Part shown: piece after piece, positions 26,204 through 34,718 of the stretch | How the letters are laid out: each line of letters starts with the position of its first letter | How positions within the stretch are numbered: the stretch's first letter is position 1 | Source: Bog-159 sp963785255 | GTDB lineage: Bacteria; Acidobacteriota; Terriglobia; Bryobacterales; Bryobacteraceae | Assembly: GCA_963785255.1 (NCBI GenBank) | Contig: CAWAUR010000013.1 | Location: 558,001-622,000 of the forward strand | Direction of reading: 5' to 3' | DNA length: 64,000 nt | Notes under the pieces: model-generated | Seen by the model: the letters and a program-made list of their open reading frames with translations, nothing else | The model's database searches: none | Told to the model about the DNA's origin: nothing | Made by a program: the position numbers and the translations under genes

Positions 26204-28390
26204 GTGGACCAGAACGACCGCGCGCCCCAAATCCTCCAATTCGGCGTTTTTGAAGTAGATCTGGTACAGGGCGAACTGCGTAAGCACGGCCAAAAAATCA
26301 AATTGCAGGAGCGGCCTTTCCAGTTGCTGGTGGCGTTATTGGAACGCCCCGGCCAGGTGGTCACGCGCGACGAGTTGGTCCGCCGGCTGTGGACCGACGC
26401 CCTGGTCGATTTCGATAACGGTCTGAACATCGCCGCCAAGAAAATCCGCGAAGCCTTGGATGACGATGCCGCCACGCCGCGCTATCTGGAGACGCTGCCG
26501 CGGCGCGGATACCGCTTTATCGCACCCGTGCAAATGCGCACGGCGCCAACCGCGGATGGTTCCGGCGCGAGCGTGTCGCCGCCCCGCCGCGAATCGCCGC
26601 CGACGGCGTCCACGCCACCGATTCCAGCCACCATCCGCCGCGCCATCTACAGCCTTGCTGCGGCGTTAATTCTACTGCTCCTGTTCCTCGCGGTCAGGCT
26701 CTATTGGCTGGCTACGTCCGTGCGGCCCGCGCGCGTGATCCAGGCGGTGCAACTCACCGAGACCGGAAGGGTGGAACTTGGTAACGGCGTGGCCACCGAT
26801 GGCACGCGCGTCTACTTTACCCAACGCGATGGCGGACGCTGGTCGCTGGCCCAGGTGTCCGTGGAGGGCGGCTCTCCACTTCCGGTGCTGCCGCTCGATC
26901 AGTCTTTAACGAATCCCGATATACTTGACATTTCGCCGGACCGTTCGAATCTGCTGGTGGCCACCGGTTCCGGACCGGAAGTGGAACGTCCCTTCTGGGT
27001 GCTTCCCACGGTAAGTGGTTCGCCGCGCAGAATCGGGGATGTGACAGGCCATGCGGGCGCCTGGGCGCGCGACGGCGCCCATATCGTTTTCGCGCGCGGT
27101 TCCGCATTGTTTCTGGCGGCCAGCGATGGAGCCGATCTGCGCAAGCTGCTGGACACTCCGGGCATCCCGTATTCCATCCGCTGGGCGCCGCCATCCAGAG
27201 ACGATGTTTTGCGCTTTTCCATGCTGAGCCGCGGCGCGACACCCCGATCGCTATGGGAAGTCTCCGCGAACGGAACGGGCTTGCATCCGTTCCCGCCCGG
27301 CTGGAATCGAGGCGCGGCGGAACCCGATGGAGACGACAACGGAAACTGGACCGCCAACGGCGACTACTATTTATTCCGCGAGCTCCGCAATCGCGTGTCG
27401 AGCGTCTATGCCATGCGCGCCAAGCGCCGGTTTCCACGCGCCTTTGAAGGCCCTCCCGTCCAGATCTATTCCACGCCGCTCGATTTCAGCTCCCTGGCCC
27501 CCAGCCCGGACAGCAAGCGGGTCTTCTTCGCGGCCGGACAGGAACGCCGCGAGTTGATGCGCTACGACGCCCGTCACGGTCAGTTCGCGCCGTTCCTTTC
27601 CGGCGTCCAGGGGCGCTGGGTCAACTACTCGAAGAATGGAGAATGGATCGCCTACGTGACCACCCCCGACGATCTTCTCTGGCGCAGCCGGCCGGATGGC
27701 AGCGATCGCTTGCAATTGACATTCCCCTCCATGCACGCATCCCGTCCGCGATGGTCGCCGGATGGAAGTAAGCTCGTCTTTGGCGGAGGGCCCGCCGGCC
27801 ATGCTAGCCGGATCTATGTGGTTTCGGCAAACGGCGGCGCTCCCGAACAGGTGACGGATGCGCCTTTGATCGACGGTGATGCGAGTTGGTCGGCTGATGG
27901 AAAATCCGTGGTGTTCTCGCGCCGCCTGCCGCCGGGAATGTCTGGCCAACCCGGCGTCTATATCCTGGATGTCGAAACGAAGCGCGCCACTCTGTTGCCC
28001 GGATCGGAGTCGTTGGCCAATCCCGCCTGGTCGCCGGATGGCCGCTATATCGCCGCCACCGGCCGGAGTGGAAGCCAGATCGTGTTACTCAGTTGGGACA
28101 CGCGTGTCTGGACGCCCTTAGTCTCCGGCAGCGGACTGGGCGCGCCGTTTTGGCCGGGCAGCGGCAAATATGTTTATTACCAGGAAACCCAGACGGCCGA
28201 TCAGCCTATCTTCCGCGTGGCGATCGGCGGGAAAAAGGAAAAGCCAGAACGTATGATGAGTTTCCAGCAGATCCCGCAATCCAATTCCGTGGGCTATTCG
28301 CTGGCGGGTCTGGCGCAGGACGAGGCGCCCATCGCCTCGGTGGTTTATACAAACTCCGATATCTATGCGCTCGAAGTGGAATTACCGTAA
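26204..28390 (+). CDS. CadC-like winged-helix membrane protein with TolB/WD40-like propeller
   Basis: About 728 residues from GTG 26204 (AAGGTGG nine bases upstream); ATG 26153 is the alternative. Residues about 10-105 are an OmpR/PhoB-type winged helix: FGVFEVDLVQGELRKHGQKI, then RPFQLLVALLERPGQVVTRD and the wing YLETLPRRGYRFIAPV. A Pro/Ser linker and one membrane helix (about 153-175) follow. The outer 550 residues are TolB-like propeller repeats (SPDGSKLVFGG, SPDGRYIAATG). A periplasmic sensor joined to a cytoplasmic DNA-binding domain. Only one base separates it from the GH26 gene, so it may control that gene. Confidence 0.85.
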   Translation: MDQNDRAPQILQFGVFEVDLVQGELRKHGQKIKLQERPFQLLVALLERPGQVVTRDELVRRLWTDALVDFDNGLNIAAKKIREALDDDAATPRYLETLPRRGYRFIAPVQMRTAPTADGSGASVSPPRRESPPTASTPPIPATIRRAIYSLAAALILLLLFLAVRLYWLATSVRPARVIQAVQLTETGRVELGNGVATDGTRVYFTQRDGGRWSLAQVSVEGGSPLPVLPLDQSLTNPDILDISPDRSNLLVATGSGPEVERPFWVLPTVSGSPRRIGDVTGHAGAWARDGAHIVFARGSALFLAASDGADLRKLLDTPGIPYSIRWAPPSRDDVLRFSMLSRGATPRSLWEVSANGTGLHPFPPGWNRGAAEPDGDDNGNWTANGDYYLFRELRNRVSSVYAMRAKRRFPRAFEGPPVQIYSTPLDFSSLAPSPDSKRVFFAAGQERRELMRYDARHGQFAPFLSGVQGRWVNYSKNGEWIAYVTTPDDLLWRSRPDGSDRLQLTFPSMHASRPRWSPDGSKLVFGGGPAGHASRIYVVSANGGAPEQVTDAPLIDGDASWSADGKSVVFSRRLPPGMSGQPGVYILDVETKRATLLPGSESLANPAWSPDGRYIAATGRSGSQIVLLSWDTRVWTPLVSGSGLGAPFWPGSGKYVYYQETQTADQPIFRVAIGGKKEKPERMMSFQQIPQSNSVGYSLAGLAQDEAPIASVVYTNSDIYALEVELP

Positions 28391-28391
28391 T

Positions 28392-30320
28392 ATGACATCG
28401 TCAATCGCCACGGTCGTCGCGATACTTATATCTCTGTGCCAGGCTCCGCTGTGGGCAGAGGCGCAATCGCCTGTGAATCCGCATGCCGCGCCCGAGGCGC
28501 GCGCGCTGCTCGATTACATATATTCTATTTCCGGTAAGTACATCCTGACGGGGCAGCATAACTACCCCCGGACCATCGCTAGCTGGACCGATCGCGCCTA
28601 CGATCTTACCGGTAAGTATCCAGCCGTTTTCGGACAGGACTTTGGCTTTCAAGGCGGCGAGGATAAGGACTCCACGCTGGCGCGCCCGGCGCTGGTGGAA
28701 GAAGCTATGCGCCAATATCGCAACGGCGCTATCGTTACGCTCACCTGGCACGCCGTGCGGCCGACCGACGATGAGCCGGTCACTTTCCACGAGAGCGTGC
28801 AAGGCCATCTCACCGATTTCGAATGGCGCGAAGTGCTGACTCCCGGCACCGGTCTTTATAAGCGCTGGTGCGCGCAAGTGGATGTGATCGCCGGGTATCT
28901 GAAGCAATTGCGCGACGCGCACGTACCCGTATTGTGGCGTCCTTATCATGAGGTAAATGGCAACTGGTTTTGGTGGGGGGGGCGCAAAGGCCAGGCGGGC
29001 TCCGCGGCATTGTACCGGCAATTGTTCGACCGCTTCGTGAATTATCACCATCTGGATAATCTGGTCTGGGTGTGGAACGCCAACTCGCCCGGATCGGGGG
29101 GCAATGGGCCGGGCCCGTACGCGGATTACTTTCCCGGCGCAGGGTATGCCGATATACTCTCCGTAGATGTATACGGTGAGTTCAAGCAGAGTTATTACGA
29201 CGACTTACTCGCCTTGGCCGTGGGCAAGCCGGTGGCGCTGGGGGAAGTCGGCGGACTGCCCAGCCCGGCTGTCTTGAAAGAACAAACGAAATACGCATGG
29301 TTCATGGCGTGGAGCGAGTTTATCGAGATGGCCAATCCGCTGGCGAATGTGCGCGCGGTGTACTACGACGAGCGGGCGCTGACCCGCCACGATCCACGTA
29401 TGCAGCAAGCCATGGAGGCCATGCATAAGGCGTCCGCGCCGCCCGATCAGCAGTTAGTAACTCCCGATCCGTTGCCGGCGGCCAAGGAGTTGTTGGCGAC
29501 GCTACGCAAGGCCGCGGGGCAGGGCATTCTGAGCGGCGAGGAGAACGAATCTGACTCGCCGGCTGCGTCGAGCCAGAAGTTATTCGAGATTACCGGCAAA
29601 CACCCCGCGATTTACGGCGCCGAATTGGCGGGGACGGGCGCGCCGGCGGTAGTGGAGGAGGCCACGCACCAGTTCCGGGATCACTCCCTTGTCACACTAA
29701 GTTGGCGTCCCGCGCGTCCCACCGACGAGCGGCCCGGCAAGTTATCGGATTTCGAGTGGAAAGAACTGCTGACGCCCGGTACGCGCCTGTTTACGCAATG
29801 GAGTGCCCAGGTGGATACTGCCGCGGGGTATTTGAAACAGTTACAGGATGCGGGCGTGCCGGTACTTTGGCGTCCGTACCCGCAACTGAATGGCATGTCG
29901 TATTGGTGGGCGGGCCATAAAGCGGAATCGGCCGCACTCTACCGGCAGTTATTCGATCGATTGGTGAACGTGCATAAGTTGCGCAATCTGGTGTGGGTAT
30001 GGAACGCGGCTTCGCCGGGGATACCTTCGGGCGCCGGACCGGAGGCGCAGGGTCAGTGGCCGGATTATTTTCCGGGTCTGGGCTATGCCGATGCGCTGGC
30101 CGTGGATCTCGGCAGCACGCCTTTCTCGTGGCGGCGCGACGCCGAGTTGGCGCGCTTCGCGGTGGGCAAGGTGATCGGACTGGGGGTGAAAGGCTGGCTG
30201 CCCACACCCGCCATGGTGGAGCAGCCCACCGCGTGGGCCTGGTTCCTATCGTCCGGCACGTCGCAGCCGGACGCGCTGCGCGCACTGTATACCAATCCAC
30301 ACGTGATCTCGCGTCAGTAA
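28392..30320 (+). CDS. Secreted GH26 (beta-mannanase-type) protein with two GH26 domains, the second inactive
   Basis: 642 residues from ATG 28392, with signal peptide (ATVVAILISLCQAPLWAEAQ). Two GH26-like TIM barrels follow, about 30-345 and 365-640. Domain 1 keeps both catalytic glutamates: acid/base E187 in LWRPYHEVNGNW and nucleophile E285 in VALGEVGGLP. In domain 2 the equivalents are Q498 (LWRPYPQLNGMS) and V599 (VIGLGVKGWLP), so it cannot hydrolyse by the retaining mechanism; it may bind substrate instead. GH26 enzymes cleave beta-mannans, and a few other beta-glycans. It is coupled to the winged-helix gene. Confidence 0.88.
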   Translation: MTSSIATVVAILISLCQAPLWAEAQSPVNPHAAPEARALLDYIYSISGKYILTGQHNYPRTIASWTDRAYDLTGKYPAVFGQDFGFQGGEDKDSTLARPALVEEAMRQYRNGAIVTLTWHAVRPTDDEPVTFHESVQGHLTDFEWREVLTPGTGLYKRWCAQVDVIAGYLKQLRDAHVPVLWRPYHEVNGNWFWWGGRKGQAGSAALYRQLFDRFVNYHHLDNLVWVWNANSPGSGGNGPGPYADYFPGAGYADILSVDVYGEFKQSYYDDLLALAVGKPVALGEVGGLPSPAVLKEQTKYAWFMAWSEFIEMANPLANVRAVYYDERALTRHDPRMQQAMEAMHKASAPPDQQLVTPDPLPAAKELLATLRKAAGQGILSGEENESDSPAASSQKLFEITGKHPAIYGAELAGTGAPAVVEEATHQFRDHSLVTLSWRPARPTDERPGKLSDFEWKELLTPGTRLFTQWSAQVDTAAGYLKQLQDAGVPVLWRPYPQLNGMSYWWAGHKAESAALYRQLFDRLVNVHKLRNLVWVWNAASPGIPSGAGPEAQGQWPDYFPGLGYADALAVDLGSTPFSWRRDAELARFAVGKVIGLGVKGWLPTPAMVEQPTAWAWFLSSGTSQPDALRALYTNPHVISRQ

Positions 30321-30321
30321 T

Positions 30322-30436
30322 TGTGGGGCAGGCTCTCAGCCTGCGGCGGCCTCGTAGGCCGCCTGTTGCTGCTCTCTCGGCGCTCCCAAGAAGGCGGCCT
30401 ACGAGGCCGCCGCAGGCAAAGTGCCTGCCCCACAAA
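30322..30436. repeat. RPT-B-type large palindrome between convergent genes
   Basis: TGTGGGGCAGGC ... CTGCGGCGGCCTCGTAGGCC on the left is mirrored by GGCCTACGAGGCCGCCGCAG ... GCCTGCCCCACA on the right. It starts 2 bp after the GH26 stop and ends 2 bp before the stop of the minus-strand TIGR03437 gene. Position suggests a bidirectional terminator. Confidence 0.85.
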
Positions 30437-30437
30437 G

Positions 30438-32438
30438 CTACTTAACTGCTCTTTCGGGCAACGCACGGCGGCGGCTGCGCGCACGCTTTGGATGTACTCG
30501 CGGCCCAAAAACGCGGCGTGCGGAGACTGGCCGCGCCGCCGACTGTGTGAATCCGGTGACGGCGATGGTGGACATCTCCGAAATCGCCTCATTAGTGTAA
30601 AGCAAGATATACACATCGCCGTTAGTCAGGCCGTCTTCCGGCACGGCGAAATTCACCTGATATAATCCGGCGAACCCCGGCGCCAACCCGGCAAAATATA
30701 AATCGGCCGACGCCGGTTGATCGACGCCATCGTCCAGAAAGACCTCGATTTCATCGTCGTCATATTCGTTGGCGTCACTCAACGTCTGGCTAGGCCCCGC
30801 GGCGCCGTCCAGCACTGTCGGCGTTACGCTTCCCAGCCCCTCCATGAATAGCAGGACGGCTTCGCCGGGCTGGGCCGGGCTATTCTCATCGACCAATGTG
30901 TAGTCGGCATGTAGGATGGCCGACGGCCCAATGCCGCTTTCCGCGAGAGTGAAGATTCCAGGAGCCGAATAATCCACGTACACCGTAACTTCGTTCGATT
31001 TCGACTCGTTCACAGCTACTTGAAAGGTGGCGAAAGACTGGCCCGCAATCTCCCAGGGAATCAGCGTGACCACTTGATTGGGGCTCACCAGCATGACCGG
31101 CGCCTCTATCCCGTTCACGAACACCTGCACGCCATCGAGCGATGTCTGAATAGGCAACTTCTGTCCCACATCGTACGGCACGCCGAAGGTGCCGTAGAGG
31201 CTGACCATCTCGCCGGGAGTGTAGGCATTGGTGATGGGCGTGTAGTTGGCCGAATCCGTAACTCCGATCGGATCGATCCACACCGTGGAAGTCGGCGTCA
31301 CATAAGGCGCCCTTATCCCGATACCGAGCGCGAACGTGGAACCGGAGCCGATCTCCATCATGGCGTTTCCATTGGCACCCACCAGATAGGTGTAAATGTT
31401 GCCGTCGTAATATGTCCCATCCGCCCCGATGGTTATCGATTCGTAGGTAGTGTAGTCATAAGCTTCTTCGGACGCCACATAGTCGAATCTTTCATGGCGA
31501 ATCAAGGTGCCATCGCCGTTAGTGTTGATGGAGCCCCAATACCCGGCGATTAGAACATTGGGATCGCTCTGCATGCCCGCCAGAAAATACGTGCCGCTGA
31601 CGTACGAATTGGTAACCGTGCCGGAGGGCGCACGAAAGCCGAACATCATATCCGAACCCGCGGCGGACCCGCCCAATACCCAGTTACCATCGGCCGACAC
31701 ATACAGAACCTTGCTGCCATCTACGATTTGCGGTTGCGTGCCGGAGCCCGAGGGTATTGTCCAGGTTCCGCCCGCCGTGCCGGATAGTGCATAGGTGGAG
31801 GCGGGAACGCTCTGGGTAAGGCTGGCCCCGCTATTGATATCCGCCTCCGAGCCATTGAATGTAAACGCGCCGATGTTCCCCTGCCCATCGGCATTCAACG
31901 TGAAGTAGCCCTGCCGCGCCGTGGTGATGGAAGCGTTGAAGTAATCCAAAGTTCCCACTGTAAATGCGCCCGTCAGACTCCCGTTCGACGCGGCAGCGGC
32001 GGGTGCCTGGATGGCGATGAAAAGATCGAAATAGAAGTCCTCGGTCGCGCTGGCTATAACTACAGGCTGGCTGAAGGCGCCGAAAAGCGTGGCGGGATAC
32101 ATGGGGTTATCCAGTTGCGCGATGCCGTTTGACTGTACGCCGTAAGTGCCGCCGCCCAGGTTGGCGCAGTATCCCGTGTTGGAACCATCCGAATCGTATA
32201 GTTGCGTACCCGAAGTTGTGTAGTGGCCTTGCCCATCGAAGGTCATAACTCCCGTCAGCATGCACGATTCGGTCAGGTTACCGGCGGCATCGTTAAAGAA
32301 ATTCACATATCGGAACAGATAGGGCCCACTTAGGCTGGAGGTGCCGCTAGTGTCGAAGGACTGCGCCTCCAGCGCCGGCGGGACGAGCATCGCCAGCGTG
32401 GCGGCGCTGAGAACCATAAATCTGGATAGTGTCCTCAT
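30438..32438 (-). CDS. Secreted protein with TIGR03437 domain
   Basis: 666 residues from ATG 32438. Signal peptide MRTLSRFMVLSAATLAMLVP ... EAQ. Residues 30-380 are a Gly/Ser/Thr-rich beta region with repeats resembling YNxDGxGxxxxF; residues about 400-600 form TIGR03437 (TPGEMVSLYGTFGVPYDVGQ, then QVVTLIPWEIAGQSFATFQV). The last 40 residues are an Arg-rich extension. The start overlaps the S53 peptidase stop (ATGA), so the two are coupled and probably secreted together. Confidence 0.85.
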   Translation of the reverse strand: MRTLSRFMVLSAATLAMLVPPALEAQSFDTSGTSSLSGPYLFRYVNFFNDAAGNLTESCMLTGVMTFDGQGHYTTSGTQLYDSDGSNTGYCANLGGGTYGVQSNGIAQLDNPMYPATLFGAFSQPVVIASATEDFYFDLFIAIQAPAAAASNGSLTGAFTVGTLDYFNASITTARQGYFTLNADGQGNIGAFTFNGSEADINSGASLTQSVPASTYALSGTAGGTWTIPSGSGTQPQIVDGSKVLYVSADGNWVLGGSAAGSDMMFGFRAPSGTVTNSYVSGTYFLAGMQSDPNVLIAGYWGSINTNGDGTLIRHERFDYVASEEAYDYTTYESITIGADGTYYDGNIYTYLVGANGNAMMEIGSGSTFALGIGIRAPYVTPTSTVWIDPIGVTDSANYTPITNAYTPGEMVSLYGTFGVPYDVGQKLPIQTSLDGVQVFVNGIEAPVMLVSPNQVVTLIPWEIAGQSFATFQVAVNESKSNEVTVYVDYSAPGIFTLAESGIGPSAILHADYTLVDENSPAQPGEAVLLFMEGLGSVTPTVLDGAAGPSQTLSDANEYDDDEIEVFLDDGVDQPASADLYFAGLAPGFAGLYQVNFAVPEDGLTNGDVYILLYTNEAISEMSTIAVTGFTQSAARPVSARRVFGPRVHPKRARSRRRALPERAVK

Positions 32439-34573
32439 TTGGCCGCGCTCCAATTCATAATCAGGTTATAAACGTCGACGCTGCCGAGACCGGTGGCGAA
32501 GTTCCAACCTGCACCGGTCGCAAATGCCGGCGTATAAGTGTCGCTGCTCGTGGAAAGCGCCCCGTTTCCAACGAAGAAAGTGGTCGGCGTGGATCGTCCT
32601 CTCCCCACGAAGCCCGCGCCGAAACAGTTTATCTGGCCCGAGCAGTTGACCGAGATATCGCCCGTCGCGATCGTATGGAACACCTCGGACGCCGCGGAAC
32701 CGGACGCCAGCGAGTAATAAACCGGATTTGGATTTCCTTGGGCGCCATTCATCTTTTGATTGATCAGGGCTTGGAAGCCGGCCATGATCGGCGAGGCGAA
32801 TGACGTTCCCCCCGCGCCGCTCCAGTTCACCGGCTCGCCATCGCACGGCGAACCGCCGTTTGAGAAATCGGAGAAGCAAACCACATAGTAGTGCGACCAG
32901 ACGCCGTCGCCGGCGAACAGGGATACATCCGGAAGGTCGCGCACGCCATCGCTGGGATTGCCGGGCGCTCCCGTTTGCCAAGCCGGCTTCGCATAACCCC
33001 GGCACGTGCCTCCCACCACGAAATTCATGTCGGAAACGCCGCTGGCGCACCCGCTCGGTCCGCCGCTTCCCGCGCCCACTGTAAGGTTGGAGTTACTTTG
33101 AGCCAACGCGCTGTCGCAATAGCCGTCCGCGCCATAACCCACCGCGAATTGAGAATACTCCGCGAGCACCGCACCCGCGCACGAGTCATTCCACGGAATC
33201 TCGGGGACGTACGAAAGAGCCGAGCCATAGGTGGCGCTGTTCGACGAGCTCCAATATTGATCGGTCGTTCCTTGAGACATATCCGCGAAATCGGTTCCAC
33301 CCACAGCTACGCTATCGGGTGGAGAGGCATATCCGCTGACGCCGATACCATGCGTTGCCGCGTACATTCCTGCATCGCAGCTTGCCGCGCCTTCATCTCC
33401 CGCCGCGACGAACACCGATATCCCTTGGGCCGCCGCTTGTTGCGCGGCGGAGTTAGCGGCCACGTTCGCAGCCACTCCATTGGCTACCTCGCATTCGCCG
33501 TAACTGATGCTCACCACCTGAGGCGGAGTAGCCAGGTTCAAGATATTCTGCTCGGCGAGGACGATCCCCGACGTCGTGTCAGTGTCCGCGCAAATCGCCG
33601 CCCAGATGGTGGCGCCGGGTGCGGCGGCGCTGGCCCACTCGACGTCCAATGTAGCTTCGAATTCGCCTTCCCCGAAACCTCCCGGATCGGTGCAGTTAGT
33701 TGCGCCACTGGCCGGAAATGGATTGACCGCGAGAAACGTGCCCGTCGTATACCCCGACAGACCTAAAACGCGCCGGAACGACACCCAATCCTGCTCGGAG
33801 TAGATATCGCTATCCTCCAGCACTGCGATGGTCTGTCCTTGACCGGTGTATCCCGCTTGAAACGCCGCATTCAAATCATAGATCGTGGCCAAGTCTGCGG
33901 GCGCTATAAGTTGAAAATCATATCCGCCGCCCGAAGCTGAATATTGGACGCGCGGCCGCCGCATGGAGTGTGGCCGGAAATCGTGCAGCGACACCACGCC
34001 CGCCACCACCGGCGCAAGCGCTTCCGGAATCCGCGGGTCGGACATATTCGCAATGTGATCCTGCCCATTCACCGAGAGGTTATGAATCTCGGTGTGCAAC
34101 GCTGTGGCGACGATGCCCGCCGTGCCGGAAAAATCGATGGTGGTGCGGCTGGGATATACCAGGTTCACCGTAAAGCCGCTGGCGCGCAACCACGCGCAGA
34201 CTCGATCGATATCTCCCTGCGACGGTCCGAACACGCGCCCGAATTCTTGGGCGGTCAACCATTTGTGAAAGCTGGGAGAGGATTTATCAAGCTGCGCGTT
34301 GAGAAGATTCTCCAATGCCTGCTGCCGCTCCGGGCTGCGCTGCAACTGCAAAAGCATATGATCGAGCACCAGCGTGTCCGGAACTTTTCCACGATCGTTT
34401 TGCGGATTCGCTTCACCGCGTGTATTCCCGGCCAGGGTGTGCAGCCGGGCCAAATCCACCGGCGCCGTGATCAGATCGCGCGCCGGAGGGGGCGCGGCAG
34501 CTTGCGCCGCCAGCGCCAAGGAAATACACAACATAGAAACCAAAACGAGTTTCGCTTGAGTGCACTTAGACAT
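32435..34573 (-). CDS. S53 family (sedolisin/kumamolisin) peptidase with prodomain
   Basis: 712 residues from ATG 34573, preceded by GAGG. Secreted acid-type serine-carboxyl endopeptidase. Signal peptide (AKLVLVSMLCISLALAAQAA), a Pro-kumamolisin activation domain (about 50-210, including FHKWLTAQEFGRVFGPSQGD), then the catalytic domain. The Glu/Asp part of the triad is in EFEATLDVEWASAAAPGA, and the nucleophile Ser in GAGGTSFASPIMAGF. Several Cys pairs suggest disulfides. The Asp oxyanion and calcium-site region near the C-terminus is less clear. Autoprocessing in acidic soil would fit the family. Confidence 0.9.
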   Translation of the reverse strand: MSKCTQAKLVLVSMLCISLALAAQAAAPPPARDLITAPVDLARLHTLAGNTRGEANPQNDRGKVPDTLVLDHMLLQLQRSPERQQALENLLNAQLDKSSPSFHKWLTAQEFGRVFGPSQGDIDRVCAWLRASGFTVNLVYPSRTTIDFSGTAGIVATALHTEIHNLSVNGQDHIANMSDPRIPEALAPVVAGVVSLHDFRPHSMRRPRVQYSASGGGYDFQLIAPADLATIYDLNAAFQAGYTGQGQTIAVLEDSDIYSEQDWVSFRRVLGLSGYTTGTFLAVNPFPASGATNCTDPGGFGEGEFEATLDVEWASAAAPGATIWAAICADTDTTSGIVLAEQNILNLATPPQVVSISYGECEVANGVAANVAANSAAQQAAAQGISVFVAAGDEGAASCDAGMYAATHGIGVSGYASPPDSVAVGGTDFADMSQGTTDQYWSSSNSATYGSALSYVPEIPWNDSCAGAVLAEYSQFAVGYGADGYCDSALAQSNSNLTVGAGSGGPSGCASGVSDMNFVVGGTCRGYAKPAWQTGAPGNPSDGVRDLPDVSLFAGDGVWSHYYVVCFSDFSNGGSPCDGEPVNWSGAGGTSFASPIMAGFQALINQKMNGAQGNPNPVYYSLASGSAASEVFHTIATGDISVNCSGQINCFGAGFVGRGRSTPTTFFVGNGALSTSSDTYTPAFATGAGWNFATGLGSVDVYNLIMNWSAAK

Positions 34574-34647
34574 CGGTAACCTCATGAGATAGGGAAGGTC
34601 CGATTCCGATTGTCTCATTTTGCACAAAAATATGCGCGCGTTGCCGG

Positions 34648-34717
34648 TCGGACAGACCTCTGGCCTGTCCAAGCCGAGCGGGCCTACGAGGCCCGCGCAG
34701 GCTGAGTGCCTGCCCCA
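34648..34717. repeat. Degenerate RPT-C plus RPT-B
   Basis: GGTCGGACAGACCTCTGGCC (decayed RPT-C) followed by GCGGGCCTACGAGGCCCGCG and GCAGGCTGAGTGCCTGCCCC (RPT-B, reversed). It ends 2 bp before the stop codon of the radical SAM gene. Confidence 0.75.
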
Positions 34718-34718
34718 C

